The notes below the pieces were generated by a model. It ran no database searches, was not told where the DNA came from, and saw only the letters and a list, made by a program, of their open reading frames with translations. From Phyllobacterium sp. 628 (GTDB taxonomy: Bacteria; Pseudomonadota; Alphaproteobacteria; Rhizobiales; Rhizobiaceae): a stretch of 64,000 nt of DNA. A program made the position numbers and the translations under genes. Positions within the stretch are counted from its first letter, which is position 1. Each line of letters opens with the position of its first letter. Positions 28,442 to 37,750 of the stretch are shown in pieces. Where the stretch lies: positions 1,247,501 through 1,311,500 of the forward strand of contig NZ_CP050301.1 in NCBI RefSeq assembly GCF_014189505.1, read 5' to 3'.

Positions 28442-29347
28442 TCAGGGCCATTGGCCTGCGCCGCTTTTGATGAAATCCACAAAGGCGCGCAATGGAGCAG
28501 GCATGTGGGTCCGGCTTGGATAATACAGGAACGGGCCGGAAAAACTCTGCCACCATTCAGGTAGCACCGGTTGCAAAGCGCCGGTTTCGAGGCTGTCCTT
28601 CATGAACTCCTCGAACGAACAGACGATACCAAGCCCGGCCTTGGCTGCACTGAGTTCAAGTTCGCCTGAAGAAGCAATAAGCGGACCGGAGGGATTGACC
28701 TTGATCAGTTCACCATCCCGTTCGAGTTCCCATACGGCAATCGCACCACTGGCAAACCGGTGCCGGATACAGGCATGCTCCAGCAAGTCCTTCGGGTGCT
28801 GCGGTTGACCATGTTTTTCAAGATAAGATGGTGCGGCAACGCAGACAAAACGCTGCACCCTTGGGCCAATGGGTACGGCGATCATGTCGAGTTCAAGGCT
28901 CTCGTCATAGCGGATACCGGCATCGAACCCCGCAGCCAGCACATCGATAAAAGTATCGTTCGTCGTTATATCCAGCGTAATGCCCGGGTGGATCGCAAGA
29001 AAGCGATTGACGATCACCGGAAGCACCCGTTGCGCAACAATAGATGGCACATTGAGCTTTAATGTGCCGCTTGGGCTGTCGCGAAAGCTGTTCAGCGCAT
29101 CGAGTGCTCCGGCAATTTCACCCAGAGCTGGCGTCAGCCGTTCCAAAAGCCGGGTACCTGCTTCTGTTGGCGTCACACTGCGTGTGGTCCGGTTGAGCAG
29201 ACGCACGCCGACGCGCTGTTCAAGCCGGCGGATCGCATCGCTGAGCGATGAGGCGGACACGCCCTTTAAAGTCGCGGCACCCCTAAAACTGCGGGCTCCG
29301 GCGACGGCAACGAGTGCATCAAGATCACTGAGATTAGGTTCGGTCAT
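28442..29347 (-). CDS. LysR-family transcriptional regulator
   Basis: The 301-residue LysR protein has an HTH with FRGAATLKGVSASSLSDAIRRLEQRVGVRLLNRTTRSVTPTEAG and a two-lobed effector domain. The C-terminal SGPFLYYPSRTHMPAPLRAF is typical of the group often paired with oxidoreductases. It is divergent from an aldo/keto reductase with 116 bp between them, so it is the likely regulator. The inducer is unknown. Confidence 0.92.
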   Translation of the reverse strand: MTEPNLSDLDALVAVAGARSFRGAATLKGVSASSLSDAIRRLEQRVGVRLLNRTTRSVTPTEAGTRLLERLTPALGEIAGALDALNSFRDSPSGTLKLNVPSIVAQRVLPVIVNRFLAIHPGITLDITTNDTFIDVLAAGFDAGIRYDESLELDMIAVPIGPRVQRFVCVAAPSYLEKHGQPQHPKDLLEHACIRHRFASGAIAVWELERDGELIKVNPSGPLIASSGELELSAAKAGLGIVCSFEEFMKDSLETGALQPVLPEWWQSFSGPFLYYPSRTHMPAPLRAFVDFIKSGAGQWP

Positions 29348-29463
29348 TGTTCGATTTTCCGTACAACCTGTCCATAGTAGGTAGGATTATCGCACAAATA
29401 ATCTTGATTTATAAGATAGGCCATCTGCCGCGGTCAGCGCGGTGGCAATAAGGAGTTCGACAA

Positions 29464-30468
<1,005 letters not shown>

Positions 30469-30480
30469 TTGCCGCTGAAC

Positions 30481-30519
30481 ATGCGCTGATCTTGGTGGTG
30501 ATCACCAAGATCAGCGCAT
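30481..30519. terminator. 17-bp perfect hairpin between convergent genes (possible bidirectional terminator)
   Basis: ATGCGCTGATCTTGGTG (30481-30497) is perfectly complementary to 30503-30519 around a 5-base loop. It lies between the aldo/keto reductase and the convergent M23 gene. There is no T run on either side, so termination would be factor-assisted; it may also protect mRNA ends. Confidence 0.5.
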
Positions 30520-30645
30520 CCGGCGATCAATCCGATTGAAGGACGGCTCCATCGGTATCGGTGGTCTTTGTCAAAAGCACATGGCATTGGCTGTTGTGCA
30601 TTGGTTTGCTCAACAATCCCGCCTGCCGGGATTATCGGTCTGCCC

Positions 30646-32442
30646 TCAGTGAAAACTCGTTCTGAGCGGCATCGGTTCTGGGCCGAATGCATTGGCAACG
30701 CGGGCGTCGATATAATGTTCGATATTTTCCACGTGGCTGACCTGCTTGCGGAAATCATTCAGCTTCTCGCCTTCCAGATCTGTTCCGGCAGGCAATTGCG
30801 TTGATGTCGGGTCATAATATTTTTCGCCAACGCGCAATTCGTAATAAAGATGCGGTCCGGTCGAAAGACCGGTCGACCCGATATAGGCAATCACCTGACC
30901 TTGCGAAACCCGCTGGCCAACCTTGAGCGATGGCGGCGTGCCGGAAATATGCGAATAGGTGGTGAAGAACCCGCCATCATGCTTGATGCGGACATATTTC
31001 CCGTAACCGGATTCCGACGAGATGACGACGACTTCACCATCACCGGCCGCCAGAATAGGCGAGCCGAATGGCGCGGTGTAATCCACGCCATTATGATGTT
31101 TTCTCACCTTGAGGATCGGATGCATCCGCCAGGCGAAACCATCACCAAGACGGCCATTGGGCACCGGGTTCTTCATCAGGACCTTGGATGCCGACTGGCC
31201 TTCTTCGTCGAAAAATTCCGCCTTGTTACCGGGTGCGGCCCGATAATGATAAAACCGCTTGGTTTTCCCATTCGTGTTGAATGTAACGGCGACGGGCTCT
31301 GACTCGCCCTTGTCATTGGTGCGGAACACCAGATCGACGGATTTGTCCAAAAGGGCGTCATCGGTCAGCTTGATGCCGTTTTCCTTGGCCAGCTTGAGGA
31401 TGCGCGCGGCCATGACAGTCGGGACGTTCAGCGTCTCAAGCTGGTGCATCGCGGCCGGGAATTCCTTTTCGGCGGCGAGTGCCTGCTGGTCCGTCACCTG
31501 CGTGCCGGGATTGGCGGAAACGGGCCCTGCCGCATGCACATCATGGGCAAGCCGCTCGAACTGGCGGGGATTGTTCACCTGTTGCAGGATGCCACTATCA
31601 TCGCGGGCAAAGTCCGATGGTGGGCTGTCATGATGGAAAAGCCGCGCCATCAGCAGGCGCTCAGGCTCACCCTTCGGCGCGGCTTTTTCCAAAAGGAGTT
31701 CAATACGATCCGGCGATGCTGCTGCACTGCTGGTAACAGCGGTTTTCAGAGCGGCCCTGTCCGCATCGCTCATGTTTGCCGCCGCCAGAAGATTGGCAAC
31801 GTCGCCATCCTGACCCGGCAAAGCCACCACCTGTTCAATGGCAGGCGCAGGCTGCACCTTCGCAGTGCTGACATTGACGGGTGTGCCGCGCACCAGAATC
31901 CGCTCTTCACCAAAGCTGGCCAGCGCGGCAGGCATGGCTGTTGATGTGATTTTCGGCTTCGCAATGCCCGGCGCCAGCACGGCCTCGAACGGATTGGGAC
32001 CAGATTTGGCCGTTGCTTGGTCGAAACGCGCCGGAACGCCGCTTGCAGGCCCGGGGACTATTGCAGTGGTGTTCTCCGCGCCAATCTTGACCTGATGATA
32101 GGCATATTGCTCGGTCGACCCGTCTGCCTGGCTTTCGATGATCTTGGCAATGGGCATCGCTTGAGCCAGCGGCGGTGGCAGTCTGTCACCCTTGGCAGCC
32201 GCCTTTTGCCGTGAACGCTGCGGCGGCTGTGCCGAGGCAAGCGCAACAGGCGGCCGTTTTCCGACAACGTGCAACACACCGGCAAACATGCCGAAGGCTC
32301 CGGCGGCGGCGAGCACAATAGCAACCAGCAGACGTGCATGGGTGACAAGCGAAAACCGGATGACCCGCGCGCTCTGGCCGATCACGCCAAACCGGCGATC
32401 CACAATCAGCTCATCCGTGTGGTCAAGGCCTGGTCTCGTCAT
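30646..32442 (-). CDS. M23-family peptidoglycan peptidase, membrane anchored
   Basis: The 598-residue protein has a cytosolic N-terminus, one membrane helix (LVAIVLAAAGAFGMFAGVL), a long linker and a C-terminal LytM/M23 domain. The first zinc motif is intact in KVRKHHNGVDYTAPFGSP. The second, usually HLHYE, reads TGPHLYYELRVG here, so one His is Tyr. It resembles rhizobial polar-growth M23 proteins (RgsM type), which cut peptide cross-links. That parallel is inference. It is the only gene in its transcription unit. Confidence 0.85.
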   Translation of the reverse strand: MTRPGLDHTDELIVDRRFGVIGQSARVIRFSLVTHARLLVAIVLAAAGAFGMFAGVLHVVGKRPPVALASAQPPQRSRQKAAAKGDRLPPPLAQAMPIAKIIESQADGSTEQYAYHQVKIGAENTTAIVPGPASGVPARFDQATAKSGPNPFEAVLAPGIAKPKITSTAMPAALASFGEERILVRGTPVNVSTAKVQPAPAIEQVVALPGQDGDVANLLAAANMSDADRAALKTAVTSSAAASPDRIELLLEKAAPKGEPERLLMARLFHHDSPPSDFARDDSGILQQVNNPRQFERLAHDVHAAGPVSANPGTQVTDQQALAAEKEFPAAMHQLETLNVPTVMAARILKLAKENGIKLTDDALLDKSVDLVFRTNDKGESEPVAVTFNTNGKTKRFYHYRAAPGNKAEFFDEEGQSASKVLMKNPVPNGRLGDGFAWRMHPILKVRKHHNGVDYTAPFGSPILAAGDGEVVVISSESGYGKYVRIKHDGGFFTTYSHISGTPPSLKVGQRVSQGQVIAYIGSTGLSTGPHLYYELRVGEKYYDPTSTQLPAGTDLEGEKLNDFRKQVSHVENIEHYIDARVANAFGPEPMPLRTSFH

Positions 32443-32702
32443 CTGTTCCGTTAAAAACGCTGCACCTGCGCGCGATTGGTTATGACATAACGTGGCAATA
32501 AAGAGGCGGCGCTGCCTGAATCCCCAACTATCTTCCCTCCATGCCGGATACGGTTTTCATTTTCGCACCCGGTTCGCTGAAGGTGGATTGTCCTTCGGCA
32601 GCGCACGACTGTCTACATTCCTCAGGTTGTAAAGCGGGAAGTCGAACTGGCTTAAAGTTGCAACGGCCCATGGCAGCCGCCTCCGATGGAGCCTCACAAA
32701 AC

Positions 32703-33260
32703 CTACGCCTCTGCTTTGCGATAGGCCGTAACCACAAGCCAGAGTGCGGCAAGCAGGAAATAGAACGCACCGAACGCCGCATAGGGAGCGATGTCCAGAA
32801 TTGTCGGCACAGCACTGCCGATCGACCGGCTGATCATAAAGCCGCCAGCGAGGGCCGATTGTCCGCCGCTCAGGATCATCGGCCATTGCGCGCCGTAATG
32901 ACGCCAGCACTTTATGCCCGTGTTCAGTTGCAGCAGACCCGAAAAGATCGCCCAAACGCCAAACACGGCGAGAACGGCATACATGCTGTTGCTGACCGCG
33001 ATGATGACGGCGAGCGTCGTCATCGTGCTGACCGCGACATTCAATGCCTGGGAGGGGTTGGCTTTCAGGCCGCCATTCACCCGTGCATCAACCAGATTGG
33101 CGAGGGCATCCCATGCGGGGTAGATGACGAGCAGGAGCACGACGAGATTGGGCTGCGCGCTGAAGAGAATCGCGGCGGCAACCCACGCGATGGAGAAGAT
33201 GGCGCGTGCGAAATAGTAGGATCGTAGCCAGCTGGATTGGAGGGAAGATTGAGTTTGCAT
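32703..33260 (-). CDS. DUF308-type integral membrane protein
   Basis: The 185-residue protein has about six short hydrophobic helices (FSIAWVAAAILFSAQ, LVVLLLVIYPAWDAL, AVLAVFGVWAIFSGLLQL, LLAALWLVVTAY). The repeated helix pairs with WAIFSGLLQL resemble DUF308/HdeD-like proteins, some of which are linked to acid stress. It is divergent from a TetR regulator with palindromic operators between them, so it is probably a repressed transporter or stress membrane protein. The function is not established. Confidence 0.75.
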   Translation of the reverse strand: MQTQSSLQSSWLRSYYFARAIFSIAWVAAAILFSAQPNLVVLLLVIYPAWDALANLVDARVNGGLKANPSQALNVAVSTMTTLAVIIAVSNSMYAVLAVFGVWAIFSGLLQLNTGIKCWRHYGAQWPMILSGGQSALAGGFMISRSIGSAVPTILDIAPYAAFGAFYFLLAALWLVVTAYRKAEA

Positions 33261-33284
33261 CGGTAGATTTCCTATTGTTATCTA

Positions 33285-33300
33285 CCTACCAGTAGGAAGG
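33285..33300. promoter_or_regulatory. Candidate TetR operator 1
   Basis: CCTACCAGTAGGAAGG (33285-33300) matches the perfect palindrome at 33378-33393 in 14 of 16 positions and lies 25 bases upstream of the DUF308 start, where it could block that promoter. Confidence 0.55.
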
Positions 33301-33377
33301 TTGGGCGAGTGAGTCAACCCGATGTTTGAACACCTCATTGTGAAAAGCGGGAAGCGATACACGGTCTTGACATCCAG

Positions 33378-33393
33378 CCTACCAGAAGGTAGG
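33378..33393. promoter_or_regulatory. Candidate TetR operator 2
   Basis: CCTACCAGAAGGTAGG (33378-33393) is a 16-bp inverted repeat with 6-bp arms, immediately upstream of the TetR ATG and downstream of a TTGACA (33367-33372). It suggests autorepression. Confidence 0.65.
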
Positions 33394-33400
33394 CAGCGCC

Positions 33401-33979
33401 ATGAAATCAATGGCTTCGACGTCAGAAAAGATTCTAGATATCGCGCAGTCGCTCATCGTCGCGGGAGGCTATAATGGCTTCAGCTATGCCGATATCTCGG
33501 CCGCGATCGGCATCCGGAAGGCGAGCATCCACCATCACTTTCCGACAAAGGCCGAACTGGTCTCGGCGCTGGTGGACCGTTACAGGCAGCAGGCCGAAGC
33601 GGGGCTGAATTATCTCCGGGCGCGGGTCGCAAGCCCTGCCGAACAGCTGCAATCCTACCTGAACTACTGGGACACATGCATTCGCGATGCCTCGCAGCCG
33701 TTTTGCGTCTGCGCGATGCTGGCTGGCGAAATGCAGATGCTGCCGGATGAGGTCGCATCGCGCGTGCGCGCTCATTTCCATAGTCTCGCGGCATGGCTGA
33801 CATCGGTGCTGAGCGCCGGAGCCGAGCAGGGCCTGTTCTGGTTGAACAAAAGGCCCGAGGAGGAGGCGCACATGCTGATGGCATCGGTCCATGGGGCCAT
33901 GCTCTCCGCCCGGGCTTTCGGTGATCCCGCACTGTTCACCACAATCGCCACCACCCAGATCGCCAAGCTGACCAGATAG
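33401..33979 (+). CDS. TetR-family transcriptional regulator
   Basis: The 192-residue regulator has the TetR N-terminal HTH (EKILDIAQSLIVAGGYNGFSYADISAAIGIRKASIHHHFPTKAELV, read in segments) and a helical ligand domain with FCVCAMLAGEMQMLPDEV. Such TetR proteins often sense small hydrophobic molecules. The ATG at 33401 has no ribosome site and lies 7 bases after the operator; the ATG at 33410 is an alternative, so the mRNA may be leaderless. It is divergent from the DUF308 gene. Confidence 0.9.
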   Translation: MKSMASTSEKILDIAQSLIVAGGYNGFSYADISAAIGIRKASIHHHFPTKAELVSALVDRYRQQAEAGLNYLRARVASPAEQLQSYLNYWDTCIRDASQPFCVCAMLAGEMQMLPDEVASRVRAHFHSLAAWLTSVLSAGAEQGLFWLNKRPEEEAHMLMASVHGAMLSARAFGDPALFTTIATTQIAKLTR

Positions 33980-34116
33980 TCAGCGCAGACACGAGCCGAA
34001 AAGCAATTCGGTGCGACCATTACTATGCCACGGACAGGTGCCCTGAGCGTATTCGCGGCATGTGACACCTGTTGGCCGGCAATACCGTCCTTCCCCATTT
34101 TGCGCTCTGCCGGCTC

Positions 34117-34443
34117 CTATGCGGGCGGCGCAAGGCGGTCTGGTTCTTGCGATGCAGGTTCGCCGCTGGCATGTGGATCAAGCAGGAGCAAGGCCGGGCT
34201 GCCATCGATTAGCGGCAAATGACTGACGACATGCAGCTGATTTCTGATGTCCCGATGGACCGAGTAAATCAGCTCGCCTTTCGAGCCATGATCCATCCGT
34301 TTGCTTGCCATGCTGAAGCGCATCGCCATCGCCACGAGCCCGAGCAAAAAGCTGGGCGGGATCAGCAGCCATAGGGCCTTGATCCAGTCCGGCGAGGATT
34401 GAAACGTATCGAGCAGGTCTGACCAGAAATTGTAATCGTTCAT
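34117..34443 (-). CDS. Small single-pass membrane protein, 108 residues
   Basis: I do not recognise a named family. The protein has an N-terminal amphipathic stretch (MNDYNFWSDLLDTFQSSPDW), one membrane helix (ALWLLIPPSFLLGLVAMAM) and a soluble C-terminus (ELIYSVHRDIRNQLHVVSH). The ATG is chosen because it follows GGAG by 9 bases; 11 more codons upstream are open. It is divergent from an Xre regulator with an inverted repeat between them, so joint control is plausible. Confidence 0.65.
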   Translation of the reverse strand: MNDYNFWSDLLDTFQSSPDWIKALWLLIPPSFLLGLVAMAMRFSMASKRMDHGSKGELIYSVHRDIRNQLHVVSHLPLIDGSPALLLLDPHASGEPASQEPDRLAPPA

Positions 34444-34488
34444 CCCGTTACGCTCCGCACGAATACGAGCCTTCATAATCCAACAAAT

Positions 34489-34504
34489 ATGTATTAAAAT
34501 ACAT
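34489..34504. promoter_or_regulatory. Candidate Xre operator
   Basis: ATGTATT (34489-34495) and AATACAT (34498-34504) form a perfect 7-2-7 inverted repeat in the gap between the divergent membrane-protein and Xre genes. The AT-rich sequence could also overlap a -10 region. Confidence 0.4.
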
Positions 34505-34530
34505 GGAAGAAAGTTCCGTCAAGCGGCTTC

Positions 34531-34752
34531 GTGCCTCTTATGGATATCAAGAAGCGATTTGGACTGGCTGTGAAGGAGAGGCGGATTGCCTTAGGCATCT
34601 CGCAGGAAGAATTGGCCATGCGCATTGGCGCCGACCAAGCTTATATTAGCCGCATCGAAGCTGGCCAGATGAACGTCACACTGGAAACAGCTGAACAGGT
34701 GGCAGAGGCTGTTCAATCCAATGTGGCAGAGTTGCTTGGGAAGATTGGGTAG
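34531..34752 (+). CDS. Small Xre-family HTH regulator
   Basis: The protein of 70-73 residues is little more than a Cro/C1-type HTH: RFGLAVKERRIALGISQEELAMRIGADQAYISRIEAGQMNVTLETAEQ, read in segments. It starts at GTG 34531 or ATG 34540; neither has a good ribosome site. Single-domain Xre proteins usually repress themselves and a neighbour. It stands at the left edge of the AT-rich accessory block. The following 220 bases to the next gene hold nothing I recognise. Confidence 0.85.
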   Translation: MPLMDIKKRFGLAVKERRIALGISQEELAMRIGADQAYISRIEAGQMNVTLETAEQVAEAVQSNVAELLGKIG

Positions 34753-35613
34753 ATCTGCCCAGCCTTACAAAAGGGGAGGATGTCCTTGCGTTTTCCACCG
34801 TCCGCTTTTGGAGGGGTTTCCGCCGCCCCAAGCCCGATCCGTTTCGACCGGCCCTAGCGGGAATCATAGTGGGAAATGGGAGGAGGTGAAAGGGTTGGAG
34901 AGGAAATGAGATTATCAATTGACTGGAAGCGCGATGTCAATGAAAGCAGTCGAATTTTCAACTTCCACCAAATTAGAGCTTCACTTGATAAGCCAATGCT
35001 TTCATCTCATGTTGATCAATATTCCAAGGCTTAGAGATCACCAGCACTCCACCCTTTGCAGCAGGCGAAAAACCAGCTGATTCCCTTATAAGCTGGATGC
35101 TGTGGACAACATAGAGTGCGTTGTTTGGCGATTGTTCCCGGTGAACTTTAACCTCGTTTGCGGTCATAATGATATGAGCACCGGTCGATGTTGTGCCCTT
35201 GACTTCAACGATGAATTTTTCAGTACTATTACTCGCGAGTATGTCGAATGGCTTGTATGCACTCGTAATCTCGCAGAAGTAGCCCTTACTGGTTAAATGA
35301 TTTTCGGCGAGTTTCATGGCGTGCTCTTCAACAGCGCGCCGCTCCAATGTTGTCAAACCGAATCCTTGACCGCCACGGGAACGGGTTCCTTCGACCACAA
35401 CTTTAAACTCTTCTTGTGCTTTTTCGAATTCCGAAGTCTCAGAATTCGGTAAGCAACCAAGGTCGTCCTGGTCTTAAATGCTATGCAGCATCTCGGCAAA
35501 AAGTAAGAGATCACTCTCGAACTCAGTCTCTGCCGGCAAGTCGGAGATATCATATAGCTTGGCAACCGGAGTGGAGGCTTCGTAGGGACCGCCCAACTTT
35601 CCTCGGCGACCTA

Positions 35614-36462
35614 GGACGTGTTGACAAAGAGGGTTTTCAAATCACGTAGGTTTTGATTCAAGGTAGCTTTCACGGAGGTTATCTTGATCCGAGGTTTGAT
35701 GAGCGATGAGGAATGGGCCTGCCTGGAACCATTTGTGATTGAACGAGGCGCTCGCAGTGGGCGACGACCAAGAGATCACCGGCTTGTTCTGGATGGGGTA
35801 TTTTGGATCGCACGGACAGGTGTCGCTTGGCGCGACTTGCATGAACACTTTGGCAAATGGTCATCAGTTTACCGCCAGTTCCGGCGCTGGACACTGTCGG
35901 GCTTGTGGGATGTGCTGCTTGAGGCCTTTAACGAAAGTGGTGACGGTAATCCCAGCCTGCAAATGATCGACAGCACAATCATCCGGGCACATCATTGTTC
36001 AGCCGGCGCTAAAGGGGGACTCCGCGTCAGGGTCTTGGCCGCTCAAAAGGTGGCTTTACGACCAAAATCCATCTCCGTATCAATGCGATGGGCCTGCCCA
36101 TAGCCTTCACACTGACTAGCGGAGAAGTCTCGGACTTCAAGGGATACATGCCCGTTATGGACGCCGACGGACCCGCGCCAAAGGTGCTACTGGCTGACAA
36201 GGGTTACGATGCCGATTTTATTCGTCAGGACATGGAAAAGCGCGGTGGTATCGCCTTGGTGCCGACCAAACGCAACAGGCTCGTCCAGCTTCCCATCGAT
36301 ACCGCTATCTATGCCCTGCGCAACATGGTCGAACGTTGCTTCAACAAGTTGAAAAACGCTCGAAGGCTTGCAACCCGATACGACAAAACCGCCGACAGTT
36401 ATCTCGGCTTCGTCCACATCGTCTCAATCCGCCTGTGGATGCGCCACTTTGTCAACGCCTCC
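35614..36462 (+). mobile_element. IS5-family insertion sequence (IS427-like), 849 bp
   Basis: Imperfect terminal inverted repeats begin GGACGTGTTGACAAAG at the left end and GGAGGCGTTGACAAAG (complement strand) at the right end. Both sides are flanked by TA (35612-35613 and 36463-36464), a 2-bp target duplication as in the IS427 group. It carries one transposase made by frameshift. It sits inside the MrcB_N-DUF3883 gene. Confidence 0.92.
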
Positions 36463-36465
36463 TAG
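35684..36465 (+). CDS. IS5-family transposase (OrfAB, -1 frameshift)
   Basis: Two overlapping frames, 35684-36103 and one entered before 36088, join by a -1 shift at AAAGGGGG (36011-36018). The fused product then reads through the usual GLGRSKGGFTTKIHL region. DDE residues are visible: D in MIDSTIIRAHH, D in LLADKGYDADF and E in MVERCFNKLKNARR. The start is TTG at 35684 after GGAGGT, or ATG 35699. The stop TAG is completed by the duplicated target TA outside the IS end. No other damage is seen, so the element may be active. Confidence 0.9.
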
Positions 36466-37022
36466 GCTTATCTTTGATTTGAGATCAGGGTAAGACTTGA
36501 AAAATGGCTCCAATAGTGTGCTTGCCCAATGCATCAAGGGGGCAATTTCTGACGCCGGCTTTGGTTTGAATTCACCATCGATCCAGTCGGTTGACCCGTG
36601 ACTGATGCACAAATAAAGCTTTTCTCCCTCTGAGTGAAACAGAAGGACGATGTACCACCCAGTTTGAGGATTGGGAGAACGTTCTTGAGAGAATATCCTA
36701 ACCCATGGAATAGCGGTCTTACGACCCGAGCCGTCACGGCCAACGATACCAATATCGGCCTCACTAATGTCTAGTATCGTTGAAAATTGAGGCGTGAAAC
36801 GGCGAAGTGCGATAGGCAAGGAGTTTCGCACTAATCCGCCTCGCTCCTGCATAGCGGGTGTATTGTCGGATGACCATTCAGCTTGGAGATCGATAATCGT
36901 TTTAATAATGTCCAACATGCAACTAACCCCAAGCCGTAGAAACGCGCTTAGGTTGCATATGGTTTGTTAAATACTGCTTATGAAAACAACTTTTAGGGGA
37001 ATGGGTGGTGTCTGTTGAGTAT

Positions 37023-37640
37023 TTAGACGCCAGGCATTTCAGCAGCTATAGAGGTTAGAATCTTGCTGATGTTGGACGCTCCAGATGAAATGCGGCCATC
37101 AATGAAATGTGGATATCCGTTCTCAGACTCAAATATGTACGAAGTCTCAAAATCTCGTACTGCATCTTCCGGGATGTCTACGCCTTCTTTGCCCAACATT
37201 TCGTAAGCGTGAACCATGAAGTTAAAGAGGCAAGGATTGATGTTAACGGCGAGTCCGTACCAGTGAAATTTCGTTGCACAAGCAGCCCTAGTACTTTCTC
37301 GCCGTTTTTCCACAGTACCTTCAATTGCACGCTCCACTTGATCTCGACGAAGAATACAGAGCACGGATAGGTCGCTTATGCCAGTCATGGGTACGACTCG
37401 AACATTTGCACGGACCTCCTCGACGTGATGGGTCAAATTGCGGAGCGCCTTAAGTGCCATAAACTCCTGGAATTGGTGAAAGTCGGCGCCAGTCGCGTTT
37501 TTCAGCTTATCGTTGAGACTATGGGTGGCATTTAATACACCGAAAAGCGTATCTGCATCTGCCTTAACGCATTGACGTTGATAGGCTCGAAAAAGCCGGC
37601 CTGCAGCCTCTGCAACGTACGCATCATTAGCACGAGACAT
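37023..37640 (-). CDS. Unknown protein with an HEPN-like RNxxxH motif
   Basis: I do not recognise this 205-residue soluble protein by name. The N-terminal half looks helical and contains R67-N-L-T-H-H72 (LKALRNLTHHVEEV), which fits the R-phi-xxx-H motif of HEPN ribonucleases. The C-terminal half is mixed (PCLFNFMVHAYEMLGKEGVD, YPHFIDGRISSG). GGAGGAG precedes the ATG. It lies beside the broken MrcB_N-DUF3883 gene in the AT-rich block, where defence genes would be expected. One short motif is weak evidence, so the activity is only a suggestion. Confidence 0.7.
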   Translation of the reverse strand: MSRANDAYVAEAAGRLFRAYQRQCVKADADTLFGVLNATHSLNDKLKNATGADFHQFQEFMALKALRNLTHHVEEVRANVRVVPMTGISDLSVLCILRRDQVERAIEGTVEKRRESTRAACATKFHWYGLAVNINPCLFNFMVHAYEMLGKEGVDIPEDAVRDFETSYIFESENGYPHFIDGRISSGASNISKILTSIAAEMPGV

Positions 37641-37750
37641 TCTTGTTTCTCCTCCATAGGCCGAACATAATTACGCCCTACCTCCGACGTGCATAGCAAC
37701 TATTCAAATGGCTGACCGCAGTGTATTTTAAGCTTCAAGTTAGATCAGTA

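Larger units (their letters stand above)
34973..36918 (-). pseudogene. MrcB_N-DUF3883 protein gene, split by an IS element and carrying an in-frame stop
   Basis: The N-terminal half (36918 to 36463) and C-terminal half (35611 to 34973) join in one frame when the IS and one TA are removed, giving 365 codons. The first part matches the MrcB N-terminal modified-DNA-binding domain (DUF3578), ending YDISDLPAETEFESDLLLF. The second is a DUF3883 domain with a PD-(D/E)xK-like core (PFDILAS, then FIVEVKGT). Codon 198 is TAA (35474-35476), so the gene has a second lesion. An intact relative could be a modification-dependent nuclease; this copy is broken. The C-terminal half could still be translated from a GTG at 35398. 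Confidence 0.85.
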
